Source: an uncultured Bacteroidota bacterium (GTDB lineage Bacteria > Bacteroidota > Bacteroidia > Bacteroidales > UBA12481). Taken from it: 34,929 nt of DNA. The stretch spans positions 1-34,929 of the forward strand of contig CAIXKO010000639.1 of the NCBI GenBank assembly GCA_903919925.1, written 5' to 3'. The position numbers and the translations under genes were made by a program. Shown here piece after piece: positions 7,357 to 18,400 of the stretch; within the stretch, counting starts at the first letter, position 1, and every line of letters starts with the position of its first letter. Under the pieces are notes generated by a model. That model ran no database searches, was not told where the DNA came from, and saw only the letters and a program-made list of their open reading frames with translations.

Positions 7357-7881
7357 ATGAAAAAGCTTTTCCTGATATTTGTTTCTATCTCTTTTCTTCT
7401 GGGAGTTCAATGCCAACGGGCGTTATCTCAGGAAAGAGTAAGTGCTTATGCTCAGGTATCAGCATCAGTCATTATTCCGATAGCCGCTACGGAAACATCC
7501 CAGTTGAATTTTGGACGTTTTTACCCGGGCACTTCGGGTGGAACTATTTCCATCAGTCCTGATGGTTATGTTATGACTTCCTCTACAGTTGTGGCAGATG
7601 CCAGTCCGAGGAGTCCGGGAAGTTTTTTGGTTTCTGGTCAGGGGGATGCAACTTATGCGATAGATTTTCAGGAAGGTTCAGCCACACTTATAAATTCTGA
7701 ATCCAAAACAATGGAGGTGAGTGACTGGGTTACCATACCTGAAACCAGTGATAGTTGTATGAAACTTGCTGGAGGTAGCCAAACGGTTATGGTAGGGGCA
7801 ACTCTTAAAGTTGGCTCGTTGGACGAAAATCCCAAGGGAATATATACTGGTTCTTACCAAATCACGTTCGCTTATAATTAG
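7357..7881 (+). CDS. DUF4402 secreted subunit 3 (candidate fibre subunit)
   Basis: 174 residues with a signal peptide probably cut after Ser24 (ALSQ). The DUF4402 landmarks are QLNFGRFYPGTSGG, SFLVSGQGDATYAI, TMEVSDW, VMVGATLKVG, and the terminal PKGIYTGSYQITFAYN with glycine at -14 and penultimate tyrosine. It is clearly a paralogue of the protein at 5437; the last 30 residues differ at only a few positions. It lies after the terminator of subunit 2, so it needs its own promoter. TTTG at 7291-7294 followed 18 bp later by TATCTCAG (7313-7320) is a weak candidate. The chaperone gene follows 129 bp downstream. Being next to the chaperone, it may be a minor or adaptor subunit (inference). Confidence 0.83.
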   Translation: MKKLFLIFVSISFLLGVQCQRALSQERVSAYAQVSASVIIPIAATETSQLNFGRFYPGTSGGTISISPDGYVMTSSTVVADASPRSPGSFLVSGQGDATYAIDFQEGSATLINSESKTMEVSDWVTIPETSDSCMKLAGGSQTVMVGATLKVGSLDENPKGIYTGSYQITFAYN

Positions 7882-7941
7882 GTTTTTCAAAAGGTTTTTT
7901 TTAAAGAATTGTACTGTACATGCACACTGTTATAATATTTT

Positions 7942-7949
7942 TATATTTG
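7942..7949 (+). promoter_or_regulatory. -7 promoter element before the chaperone gene
   Basis: TATATTTG is a perfect TAnnTTTG match. No convincing -33 element is present at the right distance. It lies upstream of the ATG at 8011 with a leader of about 55 nt and overlaps the alternative ATG at 7951, which supports 8011 as the start. Confidence 0.45.
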
Positions 7950-8010
7950 TGTGTGTTTTTTTAAACTGTACAACATGTTTACATCGAAAGCCTTTTGGTC
8001 AGAAAAAGTT

Positions 8011-8856
8011 ATGAAACAAATCGTAACATCTGTTCTTTTGTTTTTTGGGTTGATTCTTTTGCCTGTAATAGCCTCATCAGGTGTCATGGCACAAGGAAAC
8101 CTACTGATCACTCCGCGACGCGTTGTATTTGAAGGGAATAAGAAAACCGAGGAGCTTAATCTTGCTAATACTGGTGCAGATTCGGCAACTTACAATGTTT
8201 CTTTCGTTCAGTACCGGATGAAGGAAGATGGCTCATTTGAAGAGATCAAAGTACCGGACCCTGGCCAGAATTTTGCAGACAAAAATATTCGATTTTTTCC
8301 GAGAACGGTTACTCTGGCACCCAATGAGTCACAGGTTGTGAAAATGCAGGTGTTCCGAACCACTGAACTACCTGCTGGCGAATATCGTTCTCACGTTTAT
8401 TTCAGGGCTTTACCCAAGCAAACTGCTCTTGGGGAAGCTGATGCGCCCAAAGACTCCTCCGCATTATCTGTAAAATTGGTTCCAATATTTGGAATAACCA
8501 TCCCTGTGATTATTCGGACAGGTACTACATCCGCAGAAGTTACTCTTTCAGATCTGTCTTTTCAAGTTCTTAATGATACACTGCCCAGGCTGAATCTGAC
8601 TTTCAACCGGACCGGCAACAAATCGGTTTATGGTGATATTGATGTTAGTCATGTGTCAGTAGCAGGTAAGATAACTCAGGTTGGCTCCATACGTGGGATT
8701 GCAGTTTATACTCCGAACCTGATCCGGCGGGTAAAAATGGATCTTTTGCGGATTCCGGGTGTAGATTTCAAAATCGGAAAGCTTCAAGTGACTTATTCTG
8801 GCGAAGTTGAAGCCAAACAGGTAAAGTATGCAGATACCGAGTTGCTACTCAAGTAG
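8011..8856 (+). CDS. PapD-like periplasmic chaperone
   Basis: 281 residues from the ATG at 8011; the longer start at 7951 would put 20 odd residues before a clean signal peptide (cleavage near Ala27/Gln28, VMAQ). The N-terminal Ig domain (about 29-150) reads like FimC/PapD chaperones: LLITPRRVVFEG with Arg36/Arg37 where PapD has Arg8, RFFPRTVTLAPNESQVVKMQV with Lys111 near PapD Lys112, and PAGEYRSHVYF. The Arg/Lys pair anchors the subunit C-terminus in the known family. The G1 region, LSVKLVPIFGITIPVII, has alternating hydrophobic residues suitable for donor-strand complementation. A second beta domain follows to residue 281. Expected role: fold and cap the DUF4402 subunits in the periplasm before hand-over to the usher-like protein. 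Residue equivalences were made by eye. Confidence 0.82.
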   Translation: MKQIVTSVLLFFGLILLPVIASSGVMAQGNLLITPRRVVFEGNKKTEELNLANTGADSATYNVSFVQYRMKEDGSFEEIKVPDPGQNFADKNIRFFPRTVTLAPNESQVVKMQVFRTTELPAGEYRSHVYFRALPKQTALGEADAPKDSSALSVKLVPIFGITIPVIIRTGTTSAEVTLSDLSFQVLNDTLPRLNLTFNRTGNKSVYGDIDVSHVSVAGKITQVGSIRGIAVYTPNLIRRVKMDLLRIPGVDFKIGKLQVTYSGEVEAKQVKYADTELLLK

Positions 8857-9344
8857 CGACAAAACTTACGCCACTACCTGATGTATTGTTTTGCAAAGAT
8901 TTTTAAAATGGGCTGCTCCTTTTATACATCATTTTCTGAATGGTTTTGAACGGTCTTTACTTCACAATATGTTTTTGCGTAATTGGTGTATTGTAAAGGG
9001 TTAGATCCTCCCCCTTCATCATAACCTGATTCTTTTCATTCGGAATTCGGAATACTTCATCAGAATCTCCGATGGATCGGGATGATTTTTGGCATAATCG
9101 CGAAGGATGGTTGTTGATTGGTTGAACGGTTGATCAGTTGATAGGTTTAAACTCATCAGCACCTCTACCAATAAACCTTTCAACCACTCAACTTCAACTG
9201 TTCAACCTCTCAACTCATCAACCAATTTCCCCTTTTTCCACTATTCAGAATGTTATCTGAACAACGGAAAGTTTTTGAATTTAGAGAATTTGAAAATCAC
9301 TGAATCATAACGTTATAACCTGAGCGGCTCGATTTTTGCTGGGA
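8857..9344. other. Gene-free intergenic region between chaperone and giant adhesin
   Basis: I see no ORF with coding character. The notable content is the long imperfect hairpin at 9111-9226. The remainder (8857-9060 and 9227-9344) is AT-rich with no clear RNA gene or terminator; a promoter for the giant gene follows at 9345. Confidence 0.5.
9111..9226. repeat. Long imperfect inverted repeat of GTTGA/TCAAC units
   Basis: The left arm 9111-9148 is built from repeated gttga-type units (gattggttgaacggttgatc) and the right arm 9173-9226 from repeated tcaac-type units (ttcaactgttcaacctctca). The arms can pair in several registers over about 35 bp with a loop of about 24 nt. It may be an intergenic repeat family member or an mRNA structure between the chaperone and giant genes. 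Confidence 0.55.
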
Positions 9345-9379
9345 TTGTTCTCTTTATTTATATTGTATAGTTATATTTG
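9345..9379 (+). promoter_or_regulatory. Bacteroidota-type promoter for the giant adhesin
   Basis: TATATTTG at 9372-9379 is a perfect -7 match, with TTGTT at 9345-9349 as a possible -33 element. The leader to the start codon is about 100 nt (or about 195 nt to the alternative ATG at 9581). It probably also drives the two downstream genes, which are tightly spaced. Confidence 0.5.
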
Positions 9380-9487
9380 TAAAAGTAAAAAGGAAGAAAC
9401 AAAAGCTGGTGTTTGGTGCTTTAAAAAGCAAGGTTAGACACTGGTAAATGTTCCTACCTTTTTTGACCCAAAAGATCAGGCAGCCTA

Positions 9488-12400
9488 ATGTTTTATATTT
9501 CTAAATATGAGTATTATCCGGCACAAGGATCGGCCGAAACTGTGGGAGCTTCCGCATGCAGTATCGGAAATGGCTGTGGAATGGGGTCAAGGGTAAGGTA
9601 TTTTAGCAGGTCAGGAAAATTTCTCCTATTCCTTTTTTTGTCTACATGCCTATTTTTATCAGCAAATAGTTCGTTCGGACAAATTAGCACCTTGAATGGG
9701 TGGACCAATTTGTACCATGGAACCTCTACTGCTGCTCAAAATTTCACCTATACTGTACCTGCCGGGAGCAATTCACGGCGCATTCTGGTGATCGCAATTG
9801 CTTCATCAAGAACTGACGTTGGTGCACGATCAGTAACGCTTACTTATGGTGGACAAACTCTGATACCGGTCAATGGGGATATGGCCCTTGCTACACAGCG
9901 GCACCATACGCAACTTTACTATTTAAATGAGGCGGGGCTGGATGCAGCAACCAATTCTACGCTTGCGGTTACAGTAAGCGGTGCATCCACCCGCGCAACC
10001 GATGTTTTTGCTTCCGTTTACGATAACATTGATCAGAATAATCCGGTTACTGACTCTCGTACATATACCAGTGGAACAAGCAACACCACTAACCCGCTTT
10101 TTTCTCCGGCATTAACCGTAAATGCCAGCGACCTGGCAGTGGAGGTGATCAGTTGTTTTCGCGTTAATAGTACTTCTCTGAGAAACATAACATATGCTGC
10201 CAACTGGAGCATGGTTAATCAGCAAACAACTGCCTCAACAGATGCAGTAAGGAATGCTGTAGCCTACCGAAGTGTACCGGTCACGAATACAACAGATGCT
10301 TCTTCCACAACCTTTAGTGGTAATGCACTCGGATCCATGACGGCTATGAGTCTTAAAGAAGCCCCCAGGTATTTTCTTAGCGCAGCTTCAGGCAACTGGA
10401 ACAGTACTTCAACCTGGCAGGAATCCTATGATAATGCCACCTGGCAGCCAGCAACGGAAGTGCCTACCAACATAAGTTTGCTGACTACTATTCAATCCGG
10501 GCATACGGTAACACTTACCGCAGCTGCTGCAGCTACCGATTTAACGATTGAAGGTGTCCTGGACGTGAGCACCTTTACGTTAACCGGTTCCGGAAACTTA
10601 AACGTTTCCTCAACAGGAGATCTGCTAATAGGAGGAGCCTCTAATTTTCCGGCAGGATTTCCCTCAACCACTTTAAGCTCCGGAAGTACCGTAAACTATG
10701 ACAATGCCGGCAGTCAAAACGTTGCAACTTTCGCCTATAGCAATCTCATCCTTTCCATCAGCGGAGCAAAATCAATATCTACCGGAACTTCCGTTGCCGG
10801 AAATTTGTCCATTAGTGGTGCCACGGCCAGTGTGGGTGCCGGGTTGAATATTGCAGTAGGAAGTCTTACTCTCGGAGGTATAAATCGAATTAACGGAACA
10901 TGGGGATCAACCACTGCAACATCAGCCACCTATCATGATAATACTTATTTTTCTGCAACAACCGGATATTTAACAGTAAGCACGGACACCAGAACTTCAC
11001 CCGATCTGGTTGTTTCAACTGCAAGTCAAAGCATTTGCTCTGGATTTTCAAGCATTACCCTTAGTGGAACAGTAAGTGCAGGCGGACCTCTATATCCAAC
11101 CAATGGGGAAACTGTTGCGGTTACCATTAACGGAATCACACAAAATGCCTCGATTTCAGGAGGTGCCGGCGGGTTTTCCATCAATTATACTACCTCGGCG
11201 ATTCCAGCAAATGGAACTCCTTACACCATTACTTACGCTTATGCCGGCAATACCATTCTAGCAGCGGCAAGCAACACCGGAACAACGTTGACCGTGAATT
11301 CTACTATCGGGAATAATTTTCCTGACTTTGCTTACGGTGCTCATGGAACTATTTGCGGTACAGCCATTGAAAACGGCAATGCCACTTTAACCGCTCCATC
11401 AGGTACCGTGTTTATCAATGTTGGCTTTTCGAGTTACGGCACACCAGGCGGATCTTGCTTGTCGTATACACTGAGCAGTTGCAATTCTTTAACTAGTCAG
11501 TCGGTTACCGAAGGATATTTATTGGGCAACAATACTGCAACCATTCCGGCAACAAATGCTGTTTTTGGAGATCCATGCGTAGGTACACAAAAAAGATTAT
11601 ATGTTCAGGCAACCTATACTGAACCGGTTTGTGCCGGAGTAGCTCCCGGAACCATCACCGGATCATTACCATCGGGAGGCAATGGAGTATACACCTATTT
11701 ATGGGAAAGCAGCACAACCAGTTCCTCAACCGGTTTTTCGGCTGCTGCAGGTACCAATGATTTACAGGATTATACGCCAGGAGTATTATCGCAATCTACC
11801 TGGTATAGAAGAACGGTATATTCCGGAGGATGCGCAAATTCCATATCGCCAGTTATTTTGATTAAGATAACACCAGTCATTGCTGGAAACGCAGTTAGTT
11901 CAGCCCAGACCATTTGTACCGGATCATCCCCGGCTGCTTTATCCGGAACTATACCAACGGGTGGCAGTGGTACATTTGTTTATCTTTGGGAAAGCAGCAC
12001 CACAAGCGCAGCTACCGGTTTTTCTGCAGCTACAGGTACAAACAATACTCAGAATTATTCGCCTGCAGCGTTGACTCAGACCACCTGGTACCGTAGAACA
12101 GTGACCTCGGGAGGCTGTTCCAGCACTTCCACGGCCATTCAGGTAACCGTAAATGTGGCATCGGTTGGCGGAACGGTAGCATCGGCTCAAACAATTTGCT
12201 CAGGCACATCACCAGCTGATCTTACTTTGAGTGGAAACACCGGATCGGTGGTTCGTTGGGAGAAATCCACAAATGCAGCTTTTACCGCTCTAACCATCAT
12301 TGCCGGAACGACTACCACATTGTCCAGCGCGACCATTGGGAGCCTCACGGCAAATACTTATTTCAGGGCAGTGGTTCAGGGCGGAACTTGTGCGGAAGCA

Positions 12401-15400
12401 AATTCGGCTTCTGCTCTGATCACGGTGAAGCCTACCCCAACAGCTACGATAAGCGGCACCGCCACGGTTTGTCAGAATGCGGCTTCCCCAAATATCACGT
12501 TTACGAATCCGCAAACCTTACCGGTTACGGTTACTTATAATATTAATGGTGCAAACCAAACGACCATCAATGTTGGAGCGAGCACCACCGCTAATCTCGC
12601 AGGATTAACTACCACCACAGGAACTTTTGTATACAACTTAGTGAGTGTTGTTTATCAAAGCGCTCCCACCTGTTCAAACAGCATAACAGGATCGGCAACA
12701 GTTACGGTAGCGGCAACGGTGGGAACACCGGTTTTCGCATCAGGAGCCACTTCCACCCGATGCCAGGGTGCCGGAACGCTGACATACACCGCCACCGCAG
12801 CAAACAGCACGAGTGTAACTTACGCGCTGGATGCAACTTCCATTGCAGGAGGCAACAGCATTGTTGCAGGCACCGGAGTGGTGACTTACGCAGCAGGATG
12901 GAGCGGGACCAGTGTGATCACCGCGAGTGCAGCTGGTTGCAATGGACCCACAACGGCCAGCCATACTGTGACTGTTACTCCAACAGTGGGCACACCCTCC
13001 TTTACGTTGGGTGCCACGTCATCGCGTTGTAAGGGAGCAGGAACGGTAACTTACACGGCTACAGCCACCAACAATACCGGCCTGACTTACAGTTTAGATG
13101 CAACTTCAGTAACCGGGGGTAACAGCATTGCAGCCGGCACCGGAGTGGTTACCTATGCAGCAGGCTGGAGCGGCACGAGCACCATTACGGTGAGTGCGGC
13201 AGGATGTGGCGGACCCAAAACCGCTACCCATGCGGTAACGATTAGTCCAACATCGGTTGGTGGAACCTTAGCTTCGGCTCAAACAATCTGCTCAGGTACC
13301 TCACCGTCCGATCTTACCTTGAGTGGAAACACCGGATCGGTAGTCCGTTGGGAAAAAGCCACTGATGTAGCTTTTGCTTCTCCAACCACGATCGCCGGAA
13401 CGACTACCACATTGTCCAGTGCAACCATTGGGACCCTATCGGCAAATACTTATTTCCGGGCAGTGGTTCAGAGCGGAACTTGTGCGGAAGCTGGTTCCTC
13501 CACGGTATTGATCACCGTTCGGCCAACCCCGACAGCCACGATCAGCGGCACCACCACAGTTTGTCAGAATGCTACTTCCCCAAACATTACCTTTACTAAT
13601 CCGCAAACCTTACCGGTCACGGTAACCTATAATATAAATGGTGCCAATCAAACCACCATAAACGTTGGAGCCGGCACCACCGCTACGCTGGCAGCACCCA
13701 CTACCACAGCGGGAACTTTTGTATACAACCTGGTGAGTGTTGTTTATCAAACCGCACCCACCTGTTCAAGCAGCATTACCGGATCGGCAACGGTAACGGT
13801 AACAGCCACGGTGGGCACTCCGGTATTTACTTTAGGGTCAACGTCATCGCGTTGTAAGGGAGCGGGAACGGTGACTTACACGGCCACAGCTGCCAACAAT
13901 ACCAGTCTTACTTACAGTTTAGATGCAACTTCTGTGACCGGCGGTAACAGCATTGTTGCGGGTACCGGAGTGGTTACCTATGCAGCAGGCTGGAGCGGCA
14001 CGAGCACCATTACAGTGAGTGCTGCAGGTTGTGGGGGACCTGTTACTGCCTCCCATACGGTAACCATAAATCCAACATCGGTTGGTGGAGCGATAGCATC
14101 GGCCCAAACGATTTGCTCAGGGAGTTCTCCCGCGGACCTTATTTTAAGCGGAAACACAGGATCAGTAGTTCGTTGGGAGAAATCCACCGATGCAGCTTTT
14201 CCTACTCCAACAACTATCTCCGGAACAACTACCACATTGTCCGGTGCCACCATTGGGAGCCTATCGGCAAATACTTATTTCAGGGCAATTGTTAAAAGCG
14301 GTACTTGTGCTGAAGCTGGTTCGGCAACGGTATTGATCACGGTGAGGCCTACCCCAACGGCTACGATCAGCGGCACTACTGCAGTTTGTCAGAATGCCAC
14401 TTCCCCAAACATCACTTTTACCAATCCGCAAACCTTACCTGTAACGGTTACCTATAATATTAATGGTGCCAATCAAACCACGATCAACGTAGGAGCCAGC
14501 ACCGCCGCTACCCTTGCAGCACCCACTACCACCGCAGGAACTTTTGTATATAACTTATTGAGTGTGGTTTATCAGACCGCACCCACTTGTTCAAGCAGCA
14601 TTACCGGATCGGCAACGGTTTCAGTATCGGCAACAGTTGGTACTCCGGTTTTTGCATCAGGAGCCACCTCCACGCGATGCCAGGGAGCCGGCTCGGTGAC
14701 TTACGCCGCAACAGCATCCGGAAGTACAGGCATTACCTACAGTTTGGATGCCACCTCAATAGCGGGAGGTAACAGCATTGTGGCTGGCACCGGAGTAGTG
14801 ACCTACGTGGCAGGATGGAGCGGGACGAGCATTATTACAGTGAGTGCAGCCGGTTGCAACGGACCCACTACTTCAACTCATACAGTAACCATAACTCCAA
14901 CGGTTGGCACACCGGTATTTACATTGGGATCCACCTCCACCCGTTGTCAGGGTGCCGGAACGGTTACCTACACTGCTACCGCCAACAATAGCACAAGCCT
15001 CAACTATAGTCTGGATGCTTCTTCAACAGCGGGTGGCAACAGCATTGCTTTTAGTACCGGAGTTATTACCTACGTGGCAGGATGGAGCGGCACCAGTATT
15101 ATCACGGTGAGTGCGGCAGGTTGTAACGGACCTAAAACAGCAACCCACACGGTAACTATTACCCCAACAGTGGGCACTCCTGTTTTTTCATCAGGAGCTA
15201 CTTCCACCCGTTGTCAGGGCGCCGGAACGGTAACTTATACTGCCACCGCAACCAACAACTCAGGCCTCATGTATAGTTTAGATGCAACATCCACAACAGG
15301 TGGCAACAGCATTGTTTCAGGCACCGGGGCAGTAACTTTTGTTGCAGGTTGGAGTGGAACCAGTATTATCACCGTTAGTGCTGCAGGTTGCAGTGGGCCC

Positions 15401-18400
15401 AAAACTGCAACCCATACTGTTACAATAAACCCGGCATCAGTTGGAGGGACTTTGGCATCGGCTCAATCAATCTGTGCGGCCACTTCTCCTGCCGATCTTA
15501 CTTTGACTGGGAATACCGGTTCCGTTTTGCATTGGCAGAAATCTTCAGATCTGTCTTTTACCACGCCAACAGACATTCCCGGAACCACAACAACTTTATT
15601 GGGTGCAACCATCGGAAGCCTGGCTGCTAATACTTATTTCAGGGCAGTGGTTCAAAGCGGAGTTTGCCCGGAGGCGTATTCTTCAACAGTATTGATTACC
15701 GTTAAACCAGCTCCAACGGCAACGATCAGCGGAACCACCACGGTTTGTCAGAATACCACCTCGCCAAACATCACGTTTACCAATCCGCAAACCTTACCGG
15801 TTACGGTTACTTATAATATAAATGGTGCCAACCAAACAACTATCAATGTTGGGGCAAGTACTTCAGCAACTCTGGCTATTCCCACCACCACGGCAGGGAC
15901 CTATATCTACAACCTGGTTAGTGTGGCTTATCAAACAGCACCTGCTTGTTCCAATACCATCACCGGATCAGCAACCATCACGGTTTCTGCTACGGTAGGA
16001 ACGCCAACTGTAATAACCATTTCCGCAGGAAGTGAACCCACTTGCCAGCCAACCAATGGAACCACTACAACAACCTATGCTACTACTGCTTCATCCAGTA
16101 CTGGTTTTAACTGGACGTTAAGCAATGGGTCAGCAGGTTCCATAGGAGCAACAACCGGGGTTATGACCTGGGCTTTAGGGTTTTCAGGAAGTGTTAATAT
16201 TCAGGTAACGGCAAATGGTTGTAATGGCCCTTCATCACAGGTAGTCAGAACGGTAACCATAAATCCAACTGTTGGCAGCCCATCAACGCCAACCCCTTCC
16301 GCGACAACAATTTGCCAGGGGAGCTCCAATACCACTTATACTACAACCGCCACTAATGCAACCAGTTACAGCTGGACCGTTTCGGGTACCGGGAATACTA
16401 TTTCCGGTACGGGAACAACGGGTACCGTAACCTGGTCCCCTGCCTTTTCCGGTACAGCAACGGTAAGCGTTACCGCTAACGGATGTAATGGGCCTTCGGC
16501 TGCAGCATCCACCACTGTTACCGTTAGTGCCACATCGGTATCTCCTACACTTGGCTCATCATCTCCGGTAGCGGGAAGTGTTATTTGTTCCGGGTATAAT
16601 TCAGGTTCAGCCACTTTCACAGGCGGATCCGGATCGGGTGCCAATGAATATCAGTATAGTATTGATGGTGGTTTAAACTGGGCCACTTATACCAATAGTG
16701 CAACTATTACCACAACCGGTGGTGTTACCTCGGTTCAGGTAAGAGCCCGTCGCAGCGGAGGAGTCTGTGCGGCAGCTGCTTATAATACTTTTACTATCTG
16801 GACCTATGGTGTTGCACCGGTTTCTCCTACATTAAATTCAGCATCTCCCATTGGCGGAACTACTATTTGTGCCGGCTTTAACACCGGTATTGTCACCGGA
16901 ACCGGAGGCTCAGGGGGATCAACCGGAGCTACCAATGAGTATCAGGTGAGCATCAACGGAGGGAGCACCTACGGTGCGTATACCAGCGGTGCCGCGGTAA
17001 TCACAACCGGGGCAACTGGAAGTATTATTGTGCAGGCACGCAGAAACGGCGGTTCTTATGGTTGTTCAAGTACGGCATGGACCACAATCAATACCTGGAA
17101 TTTAAGTTCAGCAACTGTTAACCCATCATTGAATGTAGCTACACCAGCAAATGGTACTTCATTTTGTGCAGGCTTTAGCCCAAGCGCTACCATTACAGCA
17201 GGTTCAGGCGGATCAACAGGATCTGTGGATACCTATCAATATAGCATCGATAACGGCTCAAACTGGCTGGTATATGTTTCCGGAACTGCCATTGCCACAG
17301 CAGGAGCAACCGGAAATGTACTGATCAGGGCCAGCCGCTCAGCAGGTAGTTACGGATGCAGTGCCACCGGACCTGCCACTATTGTTACCTGGCCGGTATC
17401 ACAAACGCCTGTAGCACCTACATTGGGTTCCGCCGTTCCAGCAGACGGAAGCGTTATTTGTCCTGCATTTAACACCGGCACCGTAACAGGCTCTGCAGGT
17501 TCGGGCGGGTCAGGTACGGCTGCCGATGAGTATCAGGTTAGCATTGACGGTGGCACTACGTTCAGTTCCTATACCAGCGGAGCGAGTATCACTACCACCG
17601 GTGCAACCGGAAGTGTTATTGTTCAGGCACGCCGCACAGGCGGATCCGTTTGTGCCAATACCTCCTGGAGCACTATTTGTACATGGGTGGTTTCCTCGCC
17701 AACAATAATCCCGGCATTAGATGTGGCAACACCGGCAAGCGGCACGGCAATTTGTGCAGGGTTTAGTGTAAGTGCAACTATTACGGCGGGCTCAGGCGGG
17801 TCGGCGGGTGCTGCTGATTTGTATGAATATAGTATTAACAACGGAGTGGCCTGGTTGGCATATACTTCAGGCGCTTCAATAAATACTGCTACCGCAACTG
17901 GTAATGTTCTCATCAGGGTGAGCCGTTCAGCAGGAAGTTATGGCTGCAGTTCAACAGGACCTTCAATCATTGCAACCTGGCCAGTTTCATCAGCCACTGT
18001 TAACCCGGTATTGCTGGCAGCCACTCCGGCAAATGGAATTTCAATCTGCCCGGGTTATTCGGTGAGTGCTACCATAACTCCTGGTTCAGGAGGATCAGCA
18101 GGTGCAGCCGATTATTATGATTACAGCATAGATAACGGAGCATCCTGGTTTGTTTATGTCTCCGGATCTGCCATTAATACCACCACAGCAACCGGGAATG
18201 TTCTGATTCGTACCAGCCGTTCAGCCGGGAGCAGCGGTTGCAGTGCAACCGGACCTGCGGTGATTGTAAACTGGCCTGTCTCCTCTGCCACGGTGTCGCC
18301 AACCTTAGGATCGGCAAATCCAGCTAACGGAAGTGTGATTTGCACAGGCTTTAACACCGGTAGTGTTAACGGAACCGGTGGTACAGGTGGTTCAACCGGA

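Noticed and set aside
7951-8010. Upstream ATG for the chaperone
   Set aside because: It overlaps a perfect -7 promoter element and would place 20 non-signal residues before a clean signal peptide; 8011 is preferred.
16366-16644. Antisense ORFs inside the giant gene (example 16366-16644)
   Set aside because: Thr/Ser/Gly-rich repeat coding gives long open antisense frames; they lack signals of their own and follow the repeat pattern.
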